Source of the DNA: Sulfuricella denitrificans skB26
GTDB lineage: Bacteria; Pseudomonadota; Gammaproteobacteria; Burkholderiales; Sulfuricellaceae
Assembly: GCF_000297055.2 (NCBI RefSeq)
Contig: NC_022357.1
Coordinates: 434,001-498,000 of the forward strand
Length of the DNA stretch: 64,000 nucleotides
Direction of reading: 5' to 3'
Positions 54,797 to 64,000 of the stretch are shown here, in pieces. The notes under the pieces are model-generated. The model had not been told where the DNA came from. It did not search any database and worked only from the letters and a program-made list of their open reading frames with translations. Both the position numbers and the translations under genes were made by a program. Numbering within the stretch: the first letter of the stretch is position 1; each line of letters starts with the position of its first letter.

Positions 54797-57187
54797 TTAT
54801 CTCCGAGTGAAAAGACGGTAAGTGTTGCGCCCGTCCTGCTTTGCCTGATACATCGCCGCGTCGGCCTGCCTTCTCAGCTCATTCATGTCACGGCTGTCAT
54901 CCGGGTAAAGGCTGATGCCGATGCTGAAGCTGATATTGACCTCCTGGCCATCGAACTGGTAGGGCTGCCGTACTGCTGTGAGCAGTTTCTCTGCCACCAA
55001 GACCGCATCATCTGCATTTTCGAGATCTGGAAGCAGGATGATGAATTCATCTCCGCCCTGTCGGCTCACCGTGTCTCCCTCGCGCACGTTCTGAATGAGC
55101 CGTTTTGCCACGGCTTGCAACAACTGGTCGCCAATATTGTGGCCGAGTGAGTCATTGATATTCTTGAAATGATCAAGGTCGATGAACATCAATGCCAGGC
55201 GCTCCTGCCTTCGTCCGGCATGTGCGACGGCCTGCTTTAACCGGTCCTGAAACAGCATGCGGTTGGGCAGGCGGGTAAGCCCATCGTGCTCCGCAAGAAA
55301 GCGGATACGTGCTTCGGCAGCCTTGCGTTCGGTGATATCGGAAAAAGAGCCGATGTAATTGACTACCTGGCCCGCATCATTCTTGATGGTGCTGACCGTG
55401 AGCCATTTGGGATAGATTTCTCCATCTTTTCGCCGGTCCCATATTTCACCGCTCCACTGGCCGGACTCGAGAAGAGTTGCCCACATCAGCTTATAGAATT
55501 CTTTGTTTTGCTGTCCTGAACTGAGAATTTTTGGATCGGCGCCGATGACTTCCTGTTCCGAATATCCGGTGATGGTGGTGAAGGCCCGGTTGACCGAAAT
55601 AATACAGTTATCCTGGTCGGTGACCAGGATACCTTCACCGCTGTTTTCAAATACCTGGGCAGCAAGACGCAGTTGGTCTTCGGTGCGCTTGCGCTCGGTA
55701 ATGTCATCGCAAATCACAAGCAGGTGGGATGGGTTGCCTTCGGCGTCGAACAACGGCAGTTTTTGGGTGTGGAGGTAAATGGTGGCAATGCCGGAAGTAC
55801 TGGCTTCGATGGGAACGTCCACAATTTGCCCTTCCCGCATGGCTTGCTCGTCACAGGCTTGGTAAAACTCGGCCTGTTCCCGCGGCCAGTTGTCATAGGC
55901 GTTTCGCCCCAGCACACGCTCCCGCGGCAAGCTGAAAATAGATTCCGATGCCTTGTTCCAGCGGATAACGCGGAATTCGTCCTTGGGGTCTTTGACGAAG
56001 ACCGAAATGGGGATATTTTCCACAATGTTGTCCAGCAGGGTTTCATTTTCCTTCAGGGCCTGCATGGCTTGCTGCATTCTGTCTAGCGCATTGGCGCGTG
56101 CTGTCACCATCGTGCGGGCGGCAATCAGTGCCCATGTCAGTGCGGCCAGCAGCAGGCTGACCATAACGCCAAATAAGAGTAGCGTATGTGGCCGCTGATG
56201 ATCCAGGGCGGCATCGAAGGCGGGCAGAGAGGAAAACAGCAGCGTCCAGGTTCGACCCCCGATGGTGGCATTTTTGCGGGTATTGAAACTGCTTTTATAA
56301 CTGTTTGCCTGGTCGCTGTCGTAAAGCTGGTTTTCCGGAGAGAGTTCGGTGCCGTCAAAAATATGCATGTCGATCGTGGGTTGGCCTGTGCCAAGAATGC
56401 CTGCCATCAGGTCGGCCATGCGGAAAGTCGCAACAATGTAGCCAGTAAGGGCGGCGCGGCGTTGTTCTGTGGTCGCAGTGGGTTGGCCATGCCGGTAAAT
56501 GGGATAGGCCATGATAAAACCGGGTTGTGGCTTCAGCTTTCCATCCTGCAGCAATAGCGTGATTTTTGCGCTGGCAGTTGCTTGCCCCGTGTCGCGTGCG
56601 GTTTCCAGGGCGGCACGGCGCTTCGATTCTGCATAGGCATCATATCCGAATGCCTTGAGATTCATTTCCGCAAAAGGCTCGGTGAATACCAGGGGGGAGT
56701 ATTCGGGACGTTGCCCGGCAGGATGAATGGCATAGCTGGGAAAGCCTTCCGCACGCACGGTATTTTCGTGTGATGCCTTGTCTTTTCTGCTGACAAGTTG
56801 GTGGTAGCCCAACGTCTGCAGGCCAGGGTAGTTGGTGTTCAGATTAAGTTTCTGGACGTAGACGCGCCATTCTTCCCGATCGACTGAGACGGATGCATCA
56901 AACAGGCCAGCTCCGCCACGCATCACCTGTATGTAGGTTTCCATGCGCTTTTCAATTGCAGTTTTGACTTCGTCCGCGCGGATTTGAAAAATCTTCTGTG
57001 CGCTAGCGATTTCGTCCTGTTTGGCCTGGTGCCAGCCCCAGAAGGTCAAAGACAGAGAAAAAAGAAGAACCAGCAAGACCACCAGCAAATCTTTAGGTGC
57101 CAGGACGGTCTCCTTCATGCCGGGATGCGAGAATAATTCACCCGTATTCTGGAGGGTCGATGAGGTAGGGGGTCCTGCTGAATTCAT
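54797..57187 (-). CDS. CHASE-PAS-PAS-GGDEF diguanylate cyclase
   Basis: The 796-residue protein has TM1 (about 35-53), a periplasmic CHASE domain (about 70-290), TM2 (about 330-350), two PAS domains (about 375-490 and 500-625) and a C-terminal GGDEF domain. GGDEF is intact and is preceded five residues upstream by an RxxD inhibitory site (REGD), so it is probably an active c-di-GMP synthase with product inhibition. There is no EAL domain. I chose ATG 57187; the in-frame ATG at 57202 is possible. It is convergent with the TauD-type gene. Confidence 0.9.
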   Translation of the reverse strand: MNSAGPPTSSTLQNTGELFSHPGMKETVLAPKDLLVVLLVLLFSLSLTFWGWHQAKQDEIASAQKIFQIRADEVKTAIEKRMETYIQVMRGGAGLFDASVSVDREEWRVYVQKLNLNTNYPGLQTLGYHQLVSRKDKASHENTVRAEGFPSYAIHPAGQRPEYSPLVFTEPFAEMNLKAFGYDAYAESKRRAALETARDTGQATASAKITLLLQDGKLKPQPGFIMAYPIYRHGQPTATTEQRRAALTGYIVATFRMADLMAGILGTGQPTIDMHIFDGTELSPENQLYDSDQANSYKSSFNTRKNATIGGRTWTLLFSSLPAFDAALDHQRPHTLLLFGVMVSLLLAALTWALIAARTMVTARANALDRMQQAMQALKENETLLDNIVENIPISVFVKDPKDEFRVIRWNKASESIFSLPRERVLGRNAYDNWPREQAEFYQACDEQAMREGQIVDVPIEASTSGIATIYLHTQKLPLFDAEGNPSHLLVICDDITERKRTEDQLRLAAQVFENSGEGILVTDQDNCIISVNRAFTTITGYSEQEVIGADPKILSSGQQNKEFYKLMWATLLESGQWSGEIWDRRKDGEIYPKWLTVSTIKNDAGQVVNYIGSFSDITERKAAEARIRFLAEHDGLTRLPNRMLFQDRLKQAVAHAGRRQERLALMFIDLDHFKNINDSLGHNIGDQLLQAVAKRLIQNVREGDTVSRQGGDEFIILLPDLENADDAVLVAEKLLTAVRQPYQFDGQEVNISFSIGISLYPDDSRDMNELRRQADAAMYQAKQDGRNTYRLFTRR

Positions 57188-57303
57188 GATAATGAATCTC
57201 AATTGGCCCGATTGAATTTTAGTATATCCCAGAACGGGTAAGAGTAAAGTTATGTAAAAGTTGCAGAAGAAAAAAGTACGAATTTTGCGATGATCTTTTG
57301 AGG

Positions 57304-57741
57304 TTATTCAGAGTCCTTACTGCGGGGAAAACCTTTTAGGCAGCAACGTCCAGAAGGATTGCTTGTCTCGCATGAGCAAAGTCCCTGTTTTGTCCGGGAG
57401 ACAACATAATCCCTTGCCTTGGAGTCGCGCAACGCATCCGCTTTTGTTACCCCGAAGCAATAGCAGACGAGTGCATCATTCGACGCCTCCTTGGCGCCAA
57501 CCAAGGTTCTGAGCTGTGATTTCAGGACAACGGAATCATCGTCCCCGAAATAGACGACATCACAAGCCGAATCATCGCAAAAAAAGTAGCGACAGCTTCC
57601 AGGTTCCTGTTGCCACACCTGCTTTATGTGGTGGATAACAGTTTTCTCCGGGACTTCGGCATATTCCTTGCCGTTGACCGGACACCGATGCTTATTCGGA
57701 TGAGGTATTGTGCATTTTGGGGAAGAGCAACAATCAGTCAT
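57304..57741 (-). CDS. Putative iron-sulfur metallochaperone (CopZ-like with BFD-type domain)
   Basis: This 145-residue cysteine-rich protein has an N-terminal zinc-finger-like part (CCSSPKC, HRCPVNGKEY, CRYFFCDDSAC) and a BFD-like [2Fe-2S] part (CYC at 93-95, CSC at 122-124, CC at 133-134). This architecture matches archaeal/bacterial CopZ-like proteins and related iron-sulfur metallochaperones. It could deliver copper or iron in NO-related metabolism. The start overlaps the end of the upstream membrane protein gene by 8 bp. Confidence 0.78.
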   Translation of the reverse strand: MTDCCSSPKCTIPHPNKHRCPVNGKEYAEVPEKTVIHHIKQVWQQEPGSCRYFFCDDSACDVVYFGDDDSVVLKSQLRTLVGAKEASNDALVCYCFGVTKADALRDSKARDYVVSRTKQGLCSCETSNPSGRCCLKGFPRSKDSE

Positions 57742-58945
57742 ATCGCTTAAGCCGGATTCTGGCTGCACCGATCAACTGCAGCAGAAACAGCACGAGCGCT
57801 GCCACAGCCAGTATCATTCCACCGCGCCAGCCGCCGGCCAGGAGCAGGCCACCGCCAAGAAACAGCAGGCCACGTATTCCGCCGCCCCACTGCAGTCGTT
57901 GCCGCATTTGTTCGTGCCAGACATTTTGCGGTCCGGGTTTTAGCCAGACCGGCAGCAACTGACTGATTGCGCCGGTCACCAGCGGGAACAGGAAGGCCAG
58001 GATGAAGGCATGAGCGCTATCGCTGGGGAGGAGCGCGCCAGTTGTGTGCAGGACCCCAAATAGCAGGGCGGCGACAAATCCGGCCAAGGCTGTGGCGAAC
58101 GAGGGCGCTGCACCGTGGATATGCCGAATTTCAGCGCGATACAGCTTGAGCCAGGCCTGTCCCAGTCGCAACACCGGCAGCGCCCACAATAGTGTGCCCA
58201 CCCATGCCAGCGGAGTGAGCCAGGCAGCCCCGGCGGAGATCAGCAGCGTACCGCCCAGCGCCCATTTCAAATCCTGACGTAACCGGTTCGCAGTCTGCGG
58301 ATCTGGTCGCCCGACTGCCGTGGGTAATAGTACCTGCAGGGTGGCAATGGCAGTCAGCCCAATGAAACCCAGAGTGTTGAGATGAAGATGCAGTCGCTTC
58401 AGCGCCAGTCGCTGCTCCGGCCATAGCGCCATGGCCGCCACTGCCGCCAGCGCCAGTATCAGGCAGGCGATCGCGGCGAGGTACCAGTGCAGGCAGGGAT
58501 GGGGTTTGCCCAGGGCTGATCGGCCGCGACTGGCTATCCAGCCGGCAAACATGGTCGCAGCGGCCAGCGCGAGCAGTGCGGCGAAATAATAAATTTGGTT
58601 GGGGGCGATAAAGGAAAAAACGGCCAGTACGCCAGCAGCCAGCGCCAGCAAGGGGATTGCGTGAATGGCGGCAGCGGGCGCTCCGCTTCGCGTCAGCACC
58701 GGAACGAAATGGCTCATTGCACCCAGGATCAGCGGCATGACGCCCGCAGCCAGGGCGAGATGGAGGTGGGCGGCTGGAGGCAGAGGCTGGAACCAGGCCA
58801 GGATAACGGCGCCGGCAAAGCTTGCCAACGCCGTTATCGCTAGTGTCACCAGCATGTCTGCTGCCCACTTAATATAAACATCGCGAAGCGATACTTCATC
58901 ACTCTCCCCCTCCTGGGGGAGAGGTAGGAGAGAGGGAACGGACAT
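57734..58945 (-). CDS. NnrS-like multi-spanning membrane protein
   Basis: This 403-residue protein has about twelve hydrophobic segments and conserved His in HLHLALAAGVMPLILGAMSHFVPVLTRSG, LHLHLNTLGFIGL and LLFGVLHTTGAL, again resembling NnrS or haem-copper-type proteins. The start is uncertain: ATG 58945 begins with residues encoded by a palindromic repeat (58902-58923). The next ATG, 58855, lies just before the first membrane helix and would remove 30 residues. It is between the DUF2249 gene and the CopZ-like gene. Confidence 0.65.
   Translation of the reverse strand: MSVPSLLPLPQEGESDEVSLRDVYIKWAADMLVTLAITALASFAGAVILAWFQPLPPAAHLHLALAAGVMPLILGAMSHFVPVLTRSGAPAAAIHAIPLLALAAGVLAVFSFIAPNQIYYFAALLALAAATMFAGWIASRGRSALGKPHPCLHWYLAAIACLILALAAVAAMALWPEQRLALKRLHLHLNTLGFIGLTAIATLQVLLPTAVGRPDPQTANRLRQDLKWALGGTLLISAGAAWLTPLAWVGTLLWALPVLRLGQAWLKLYRAEIRHIHGAAPSFATALAGFVAALLFGVLHTTGALLPSDSAHAFILAFLFPLVTGAISQLLPVWLKPGPQNVWHEQMRQRLQWGGGIRGLLFLGGGLLLAGGWRGGMILAVAALVLFLLQLIGAARIRLKRYD
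58902..58923. repeat. Palindrome at the 5' end of the NnrS-like gene
   Basis: ctctccccc and gggggagag form a perfect 9-bp stem with a 4-base loop, of the common ctctcccc..ggggagag intergenic type. If ATG 58945 is used it encodes residues 8-15 (LPQEGES region). Confidence 0.65.
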
Positions 58946-58994
58946 GGCGAGAAGCGATGCTCATCATTCCGGGTGGCGCTTCTCGCCTTGTCCG

Positions 58995-59255
58995 TTACTT
59001 GCGGCTGAAATCAATCACGATCTGGCCGGGTTCGCGGGCGACGTACACAATTGCTATGGCGTCACCGTAGCGCTCCATCAATTGAGCCAGCAGCGGTAGT
59101 GGGTCGTGGTCGTTGACGAAGCGCATGGTTTCGCCTGGATGCAGCGAATCCAGAGCACCGAAGATGGCTGCGTGGCGGAAGCGTTTTGCAACGCCGCGAG
59201 CGTCGAATGGGTAGAGCATGTCTGGGGAGATGATGTTGGCACAATTGTGAGACAT
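58995..59255 (-). CDS. DUF2249 domain protein (copy 3)
   Basis: An 86-residue DUF2249 protein with YPFDARGVAKRFRHAAIFGAL and MRFVNDHDPLPLLAQL. It is upstream of the NnrS-like and CopZ-like genes in the same orientation, with a gap of 49 bp to the next start. This repeats the DUF2249 plus NnrS-like pairing seen at 42302-43652 and 52279-53849. Confidence 0.88.
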   Translation of the reverse strand: MSHNCANIISPDMLYPFDARGVAKRFRHAAIFGALDSLHPGETMRFVNDHDPLPLLAQLMERYGDAIAIVYVAREPGQIVIDFSRK

Positions 59256-59335
59256 TTTTGGGTTCCTTGAAACGATTAATCGGGGGTAATTGTCCGACTA
59301 TTTTAATAAGATGTATTAAAAATGCAAGTTACAAA

Positions 59336-60193
59336 TCAGGATGCCCATAGGCCATAACTCACGCGCTCGATGCCAGCCAGGTCGGCACACGAGGTCACCT
59401 GCTTGAAGCCCGCCTGGGCCAGCAGTTTGCGGCACGCCGCCGCTTGATCGTAGCCGTGTTCGAACAGCAGCCAGCCGTTAGACTTGAGGTGGGCTGTAGC
59501 ACCCTGGATGATAGTCCGGATGTCGTCGAGGCCGTCCTCGCCTGAAGCTAGCGCAGAGGCAGGCTCGAAGCGCACGTCGCCCTGCGTCAGGTGAGGGTCG
59601 GCAGCAGCGATGTAGGGTGGGTTGGATACAATCAGGTTGAATTTCTCTCCGTTCAGGGCGCTGTACCAGTCGCTTTGGATCAGACTCAGATTGCCTGCAC
59701 CCAACCGCTGCGAATTTTCCCGCGCCACTTCCAGCGCTGTAGAGGATTGATCCACCGCAATGACTTTTGCCAAGGGACGGTGCAATGCCAGCGTCACAGC
59801 CACAGCGCCACTGCCGGTACCTAGATCTAGCACCCGGACTGAGTCGTCGGCAGGCAGGCGTTCCAGAGCTAGTTCCACCAGCAACTCGGTTTCCGGGCGC
59901 GGAATCAGCACCGCCGGGGTGACCTTGAAAGCAAGGCTATAGAACTCGCGTTCGCCGAGGATGTAAGCAATGGGTTCGCCCTGGAGGCGGCGTTGTAGCA
60001 GCGCAGAAAAAGCAGCGGCCTGCTCCGGAAGGAAGGGGTCACGGTCATGCGCAGCCAGCCAGGAGCGAGGCTGCTGAAGTGCGTGGCACAGCAGGATTTG
60101 CGCGTCGAGGCGGGATTCTCTGGGGTCAAGATTCAGTGCTGCACCCAGCGCATCAGTGCCCTGTCGCAGCGAGGTGTCCAGAGTGGCAGGCAT
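59336..60193 (-). CDS. prmC: Peptide chain release factor N5-glutamine methyltransferase
   Basis: PrmC methylates the GGQ glutamine of release factors. The 285-residue protein has the SAM-binding VLDLGTGSGAVAV motif and the catalytic NPPY (in VSNPPYIAA). It is 15 bp downstream of prfA, the usual partner order. Confidence 0.95.
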   Translation of the reverse strand: MPATLDTSLRQGTDALGAALNLDPRESRLDAQILLCHALQQPRSWLAAHDRDPFLPEQAAAFSALLQRRLQGEPIAYILGEREFYSLAFKVTPAVLIPRPETELLVELALERLPADDSVRVLDLGTGSGAVAVTLALHRPLAKVIAVDQSSTALEVARENSQRLGAGNLSLIQSDWYSALNGEKFNLIVSNPPYIAAADPHLTQGDVRFEPASALASGEDGLDDIRTIIQGATAHLKSNGWLLFEHGYDQAAACRKLLAQAGFKQVTSCADLAGIERVSYGLWAS

Positions 60194-60208
60194 GGTGTTG
60201 AGTGCCTG

Positions 60209-61291
60209 CTATTCTTCCCCACCCAGGGAGGCCAGTTGCTCCGCCTGGTGCTCGGACATCAGCGCGCCGACCAGTTCATCCAGGTCGCCGTCCATGATCT
60301 GGTCGATCTTGTACAGGGTAAGGTTGATGCGGTGGTCGGTGATGCGCCCCTGCGGGAAGTTATAGGTGCGGATGCGTTCGGAGCGGTCGCCGCTGCCGAT
60401 CAGCGATTTGCGAGTGGCGGCTTCCTTGGACTGGCGTTCGCGCAGTTGCCCGTCCATGATGCGTGCCGCCAGCACCGACATCGCCTGCGACTTGTTCTTA
60501 TGCTGCGAGCGGTCGTCCTGGCACTCGACCACGATGCCGGTAGGCAGGTGAGTAATGCGCACCGCCGAATCGGTCTTGTTGATGTGCTGGCCGCCGGCAC
60601 CCGAAGCACGGTAAGTGTCGATCCGGAGGTCGGCAGGGTTGAGGTTAACTTCCGCCAGTTCGTCCGCTTCCGGCATGATGGCGACGGTACAGGCCGAAGT
60701 GTGAATCCGGCCCTGGGTTTCGGTCGCCGGTACGCGCTGCACACGGTGGCCACCGGACTCGAACTTGAGTTTTGAATAGGCGCCCTGGCCGACTATCTTG
60801 GCGATGATTTCCTTGTAACCGCCCATCTCGCCCGAGCTTTCCGACAGGATTTCCACATTCCAGCGCTGCCTTTCGGCGTAGCGCGCATACATGCGGAACA
60901 GATCGCCCGAGAACAGGGCCGATTCGTCGCCACCGGTGCCGGCACGGATTTCCAGGAAAATATTGCGTTCGTCGTTGGGGTCCTTCGGCAGCAGCAGCTT
61001 TTGCAGGTCAATTTCGATCTGCGCGAGTTGCTCTTTGGCGCTGTTTGCCTCGTCCTCTGCAAATGCCTTCATCTCCGGATCGGCCAGCATTTCCTGGGCG
61101 GTTTTCAGATCCTGTTCGGCTTGCTGGAAGCGTTGGTAGAGCTCGACCACCGGGGTGATTTCAGCATGCTCGCGGGTCAGGCGGCGATAGTTATCCATGT
61201 CCGACGTGGCGTCGTTGCTGCTCAGTCGCTGGGTGAGTTCAACCAGGCGTTCGGCAAGCTGGTCGAGCTTGGATTGGATAGAGGGTTTCAA
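60209..61291 (-). CDS. prfA: Peptide chain release factor 1
   Basis: RF1 ends translation at UAA and UAG. The 360-residue protein has the codon-reading tripeptide PAT (188-190) and the catalytic GGQ at 233-235 in [10 protein letters not shown]. It lies between hemA and prmC in one operon, spaced 15 bp from each. Confidence 0.98.
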   Translation of the reverse strand: MKPSIQSKLDQLAERLVELTQRLSSNDATSDMDNYRRLTREHAEITPVVELYQRFQQAEQDLKTAQEMLADPEMKAFAEDEANSAKEQLAQIEIDLQKLLLPKDPNDERNIFLEIRAGTGGDESALFSGDLFRMYARYAERQRWNVEILSESSGEMGGYKEIIAKIVGQGAYSKLKFESGGHRVQRVPATETQGRIHTSACTVAIMPEADELAEVNLNPADLRIDTYRASGAGGQHINKTDSAVRITHLPTGIVVECQDDRSQHKNKSQAMSVLAARIMDGQLRERQSKEAATRKSLIGSGDRSERIRTYNFPQGRITDHRINLTLYKIDQIMDGDLDELVGALMSEHQAEQLASLGGEE

Positions 61292-61306
61292 TGGGAATCT
61301 TCTAAA

Positions 61307-62557
61307 TTATTCGGGGTGTATGTGATGCAGACGGCGCAGCAGCGCTTCGAGCTGGGCGCGGTCTTCTCCGCTGGCGTGGTTGAGGGCGTGGCTGGAGTCG
61401 TGCAGGAATTTGTTGGCCAGCGCCCGGCTCATCTGTTCGAGCACTTCGCGCGGGTCTTCTCCCTTGTCGAGCAGGCGCTGGGCGCGTTCCAGCTCGTGGC
61501 GGCGCTGCCGTTCAGCATGGTCGCGCAGGGCGCGGATGGTGGGCACGACGCTGCGCGTATCCATCCAGTGCATGAAGTCTTCCACCTGAACCTCGATAAT
61601 CGCCTCGGCTTCCTGGGCGGCCAGCTGTCGATTGCCAATGCCGGCCTCGATCACTTGGGCGAGGTCGTCCACGGTGTAGAGGAACACGTCGTCCAGTTCG
61701 CCGACTTCGGCCTCGATGTCGCGCGGCACCGCAAGGTCCACCATGAATATCGGTCGGTGCTTGCGCTGCTTGATGACGCGCTCGACCAGACCTTTGCCCA
61801 GAATCGGCAGGGGGCTGGCGGTGGAGGTGACGATGATGTCGTGGGTGGCGAGGTGGTCCGGCAGTTCGTTCAGGGTGATGGCGCTGCCGCCCAGCCGCAG
61901 GGCCAGCGCGCTGGCGCGCTCCAGGGTGCGGTTGGCGACGGTAATATGCTTGGGGTGCTGTGCCGCGAAATGGTTGGCGCATAATTCGATCATCTCGCCC
62001 GCGCCGATGAACAGTACGTTCTGATCTTTTATCGAGGGGAAGATGCGTTCCGCCAGGCGCACCGCGGCGGCGGCCATGGACACGCTGTTAGCGCCGATCT
62101 CGGTCTGGGTGCGGACTTCCTTGGCAACCGAGAAGGTGCGCTGGAACAGCTTGTGCAGCAACGTGCCCAGCGTGCCGGCGCGCTCGGCGGTGTTCACCGC
62201 CTGCTTCAACTGGCCGAGAATCTGGGTCTCGCCCAGCACCATCGAATCCAGTCCGCTGGCGACGCGGAAGGCGTGCTTGACCGCTTCGTTCTGAGGCAAA
62301 GTATAGAGGTGCGGCTCGATGGCCTGCTTCTTGATGTGGTGGAAATTTGCCAGCCATTCGATGGTTTGCTGCGGGCTGTCGGTGTTGCAGTAAATTTCAG
62401 TGCGGTTGCAGGTGGAAAGAATCGCCGCCTCTTTAACCTGGCGGTGGTCGACCAAGTCGTGCAGTGCCTGTTCCAGTGTTTCAGCGTGGAAGGCGACCTG
62501 TTCGCGAACTGCCAGGGGAGCGGTTTGGTGATTGATTCCGAGGGTGAATAACTGCAT
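61307..62557 (-). CDS. hemA: Glutamyl-tRNA reductase
   Basis: HemA makes glutamate-1-semialdehyde for tetrapyrrole synthesis. The 416-residue protein has catalytic Cys50 in [10 protein letters not shown], the [13 protein letters not shown] nucleotide-binding region and the [19 protein letters not shown] segment. It leads the hemA-prfA-prmC operon. Haem supply links it loosely to the haem-rich NO reductase nearby, but the order is widespread. Confidence 0.97.
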   Translation of the reverse strand: MQLFTLGINHQTAPLAVREQVAFHAETLEQALHDLVDHRQVKEAAILSTCNRTEIYCNTDSPQQTIEWLANFHHIKKQAIEPHLYTLPQNEAVKHAFRVASGLDSMVLGETQILGQLKQAVNTAERAGTLGTLLHKLFQRTFSVAKEVRTQTEIGANSVSMAAAAVRLAERIFPSIKDQNVLFIGAGEMIELCANHFAAQHPKHITVANRTLERASALALRLGGSAITLNELPDHLATHDIIVTSTASPLPILGKGLVERVIKQRKHRPIFMVDLAVPRDIEAEVGELDDVFLYTVDDLAQVIEAGIGNRQLAAQEAEAIIEVQVEDFMHWMDTRSVVPTIRALRDHAERQRRHELERAQRLLDKGEDPREVLEQMSRALANKFLHDSSHALNHASGEDRAQLEALLRRLHHIHPE

Positions 62558-62829
62558 GGTTCAATTGTGCACTTTTCGCTGCGGTCTTGGCAACTAGCCG
62601 GGAAATTGACCGAAAAGACGGTGGGAGGTGGTTCTAAAAGGGAACCAAACCGCCGACACGGGGGTTTCAGCAATTCTTGCGGTGCCGCCACGCGGTTTGC
62701 CGTAAACCTGCGTCAATCTGATTGATAACGTCAAATTGTAACAGAAAACCGCGTTCGATTTGTTATGCGAATTGGACATCAACCCACTGGCGTTGTTGCA
62801 AGGGGCGATACGATGGGATCGTCCTGCGT

Positions 62830-64000
62830 TCACTGGGCTTGCTCGGATGGCTTTGCTGCTTTCTCCTGAACCGGCGGCACATAACTCAGCAGAATGTCGC
62901 CATCTACCGGTTTTAACGGGAATTGCTCGGAATAGAATAAAACCGTTCCGTCTGGACGCAACATTAGTGTCGGCAGGGCTTCTTCAGGCTCTATCTGAAG
63001 ATGATTTTCGTAAGAGTACGTCTGCGTAAAGTGCGTTTTTTTGAACTTCCAGTTGCGGTAGTTCCGGCGTTCCAATTCTTCCTTGGTTGCCATTGGCCGC
63101 AAGGCGATTACGCCACGGTGAGCAAGCTTGATGCTCTTTTTCTCCTGCGCCTCAGCGGTATCATGCATGGGAAGCTGGAATACTTGATTGCTCCCGAATT
63201 CTGGAGCAAATCGCGAGCAGACCAAAGCGTTGTAGGCATCGTTGGCAGTAGTGGCCAGCAGGAATCCCATGTCGTTGAGTTCAAGTGCCATTTCGGCGTG
63301 TTCCGAGAGAATTTCCCCATAGTGGGTGCGAATACCGGACAGACGGGCCTCGTTCAGGTTGTGCCATCTGGAATCGGCAATCAGCACCGAGATATTCATT
63401 TCTTTGAGCTGGATGGCGAGATCGGTGCTCCAGTTTGAAGCGCCAACAATAAGGATGCCGTTCTGATTTGCCGAAGCCAACCCCAGTCGGCGCGCGAGCC
63501 AACCGATAGTCGAGCCATGCAGGATGACGGTAAGCAAGACGAGGGACACGATCAAGGGAAGCAGGAGGTCGGCCCCCGCGTAACCTTGCGCGTCCGCGCT
63601 TGCGGCGAACACTCCGGCCACAGTGACCGCAACGACCCCGCGCGGAGCAATCCAGGCAAGAAGGACGCGCTCCCGCCAGTTCATACCGAGCCCCACGGTG
63701 GATAGCAGGACGGAGACCGGCCGTATCGCGAACACGACGAGGGCGAGCAGCACACCGCTACGCCAGTCAAGCCGGGTCAGTATGTGAGGGTCCAGATTCG
63801 CCGTCAGGATGACAAAAATGCCGGATACCAGCAGGATGGAGACATACTCCTTGAGCCGTCTTAACTCTTCGATGCTGCGCAACTGCATGTTACCTATGGT
63901 CATCCCCAGCAGGGTAGTCGCAAGCAGGCCGGCCTCATGCTGGGCCAGGTTGGCAAGGCCGTAGCAAAGCAGGACAAAGGCGAGCGTAACCGGCGCTTTC
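62830..64000 (-). CDS. Cation/proton antiporter with C-terminal TrkA-N-type region (5' end outside window)
   Basis: The frame continues through the right edge, so the N-terminus is missing; an internal ATG at 63903 is not the true start. The membrane part (NhaP/CPA1-like) shows FAIRPVSVLLSTVGLGMNWRERVLLAWIAPRGVVAVTVAG, with conserved Arg and Pro-Arg-Gly features of these exchangers. It is followed by a Rossmann-like segment (NGILIVGASNWSTDLAIQL) and a C-terminal soluble domain. It would exchange Na+ or K+ for protons, regulated by a nucleotide. Confidence 0.87.
   Translation of the reverse strand, partial: KAPVTLAFVLLCYGLANLAQHEAGLLATTLLGMTIGNMQLRSIEELRRLKEYVSILLVSGIFVILTANLDPHILTRLDWRSGVLLALVVFAIRPVSVLLSTVGLGMNWRERVLLAWIAPRGVVAVTVAGVFAASADAQGYAGADLLLPLIVSLVLLTVILHGSTIGWLARRLGLASANQNGILIVGASNWSTDLAIQLKEMNISVLIADSRWHNLNEARLSGIRTHYGEILSEHAEMALELNDMGFLLATTANDAYNALVCSRFAPEFGSNQVFQLPMHDTAEAQEKKSIKLAHRGVIALRPMATKEELERRNYRNWKFKKTHFTQTYSYENHLQIEPEEALPTLMLRPDGTVLFYSEQFPLKPVDGDILLSYVPPVQEKAAKPSEQAQ

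Noticed and set aside
62700-62760. ttgataacgtcaa upstream of hemA as an FNR site
   Set aside because: The half-sites are separated by three instead of four bases, so spacing does not fit FNR.

Overview
The window reads as chromosome of a facultatively anaerobic, denitrifying betaproteobacterium. I infer Nitrosomonadales, near Sulfuricellaceae or Gallionellaceae, from gene content and order (midA-pteridine reductase-ttcA, ahcY with an SAH riboswitch followed by metF, hemA-prfA-prmC, ubiU-ubiV, a large nor island); no taxonomic marker gene is present. I saw no rRNA, tRNA, CRISPR array, intact insertion sequence or prophage.

Layout. 1-2057: housekeeping genes (midA fragment, pteridine reductase, ttcA-like). 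2448-12559: a surface-adhesin locus. A short two-partner-secretion adhesin (TpsA) and its outer-membrane pore (TpsB) are followed, on the other strand, by lapD, lapG, a degenerate HD-GYP sensor and a second lapG-like gene. The adhesin has a TAAG motif and a C-terminal cysteine pair, the features known from Pseudomonas aeruginosa CdrA, so I read the locus as a c-di-GMP-controlled adhesin retention and release system. 12761-28355: a GGDEF-EAL protein, metF, a four-helix-bundle gene, riboswitch-controlled ahcY, a WbuC-type cupin, a lipoate-ligase/DUF116 fusion, a HerA-like ATPase, an MHYT-GGDEF-EAL protein, and ubiU/ubiV for oxygen-independent ubiquinone synthesis. 28345-34700: a radical SAM protein, then an operon of two paralogous Ser/Thr kinase-HDOD-GAF proteins with a small unknown protein. 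34887-38233: nnrS, two unknown or HEPN-like genes and a ParD/RelE-type toxin-antitoxin pair, with several short palindromic repeats.

38426-59255 is a nitric-oxide island: norCB; a norE/norF-like/norQ/membrane protein/polyferredoxin/hemerythrin operon; nsrR-norD and further accessory genes; a sigma-54 activator; and several NnrS-like membrane proteins, DUF2249 proteins and hemerythrins. A divergent region at 44219-44419 carries a good sigma-54 promoter, a perfect 13-bp inverted repeat suited to an enhancer site, and a 46-residue secreted peptide gene. An FNR/Dnr-type box lies between norC and a divergent hemerythrin operon. 59336-64000: prmC, prfA, hemA and a cation/proton antiporter cut by the window edge.

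Two themes link the genes. Five c-di-GMP-type proteins (LapD, degenerate HD-GYP, two GGDEF-EAL, one CHASE-GGDEF) suggest that attachment is tightly regulated. The nor island with nsrR, nnrS-like genes and ubiUV indicates nitric oxide respiration or detoxification at low oxygen.
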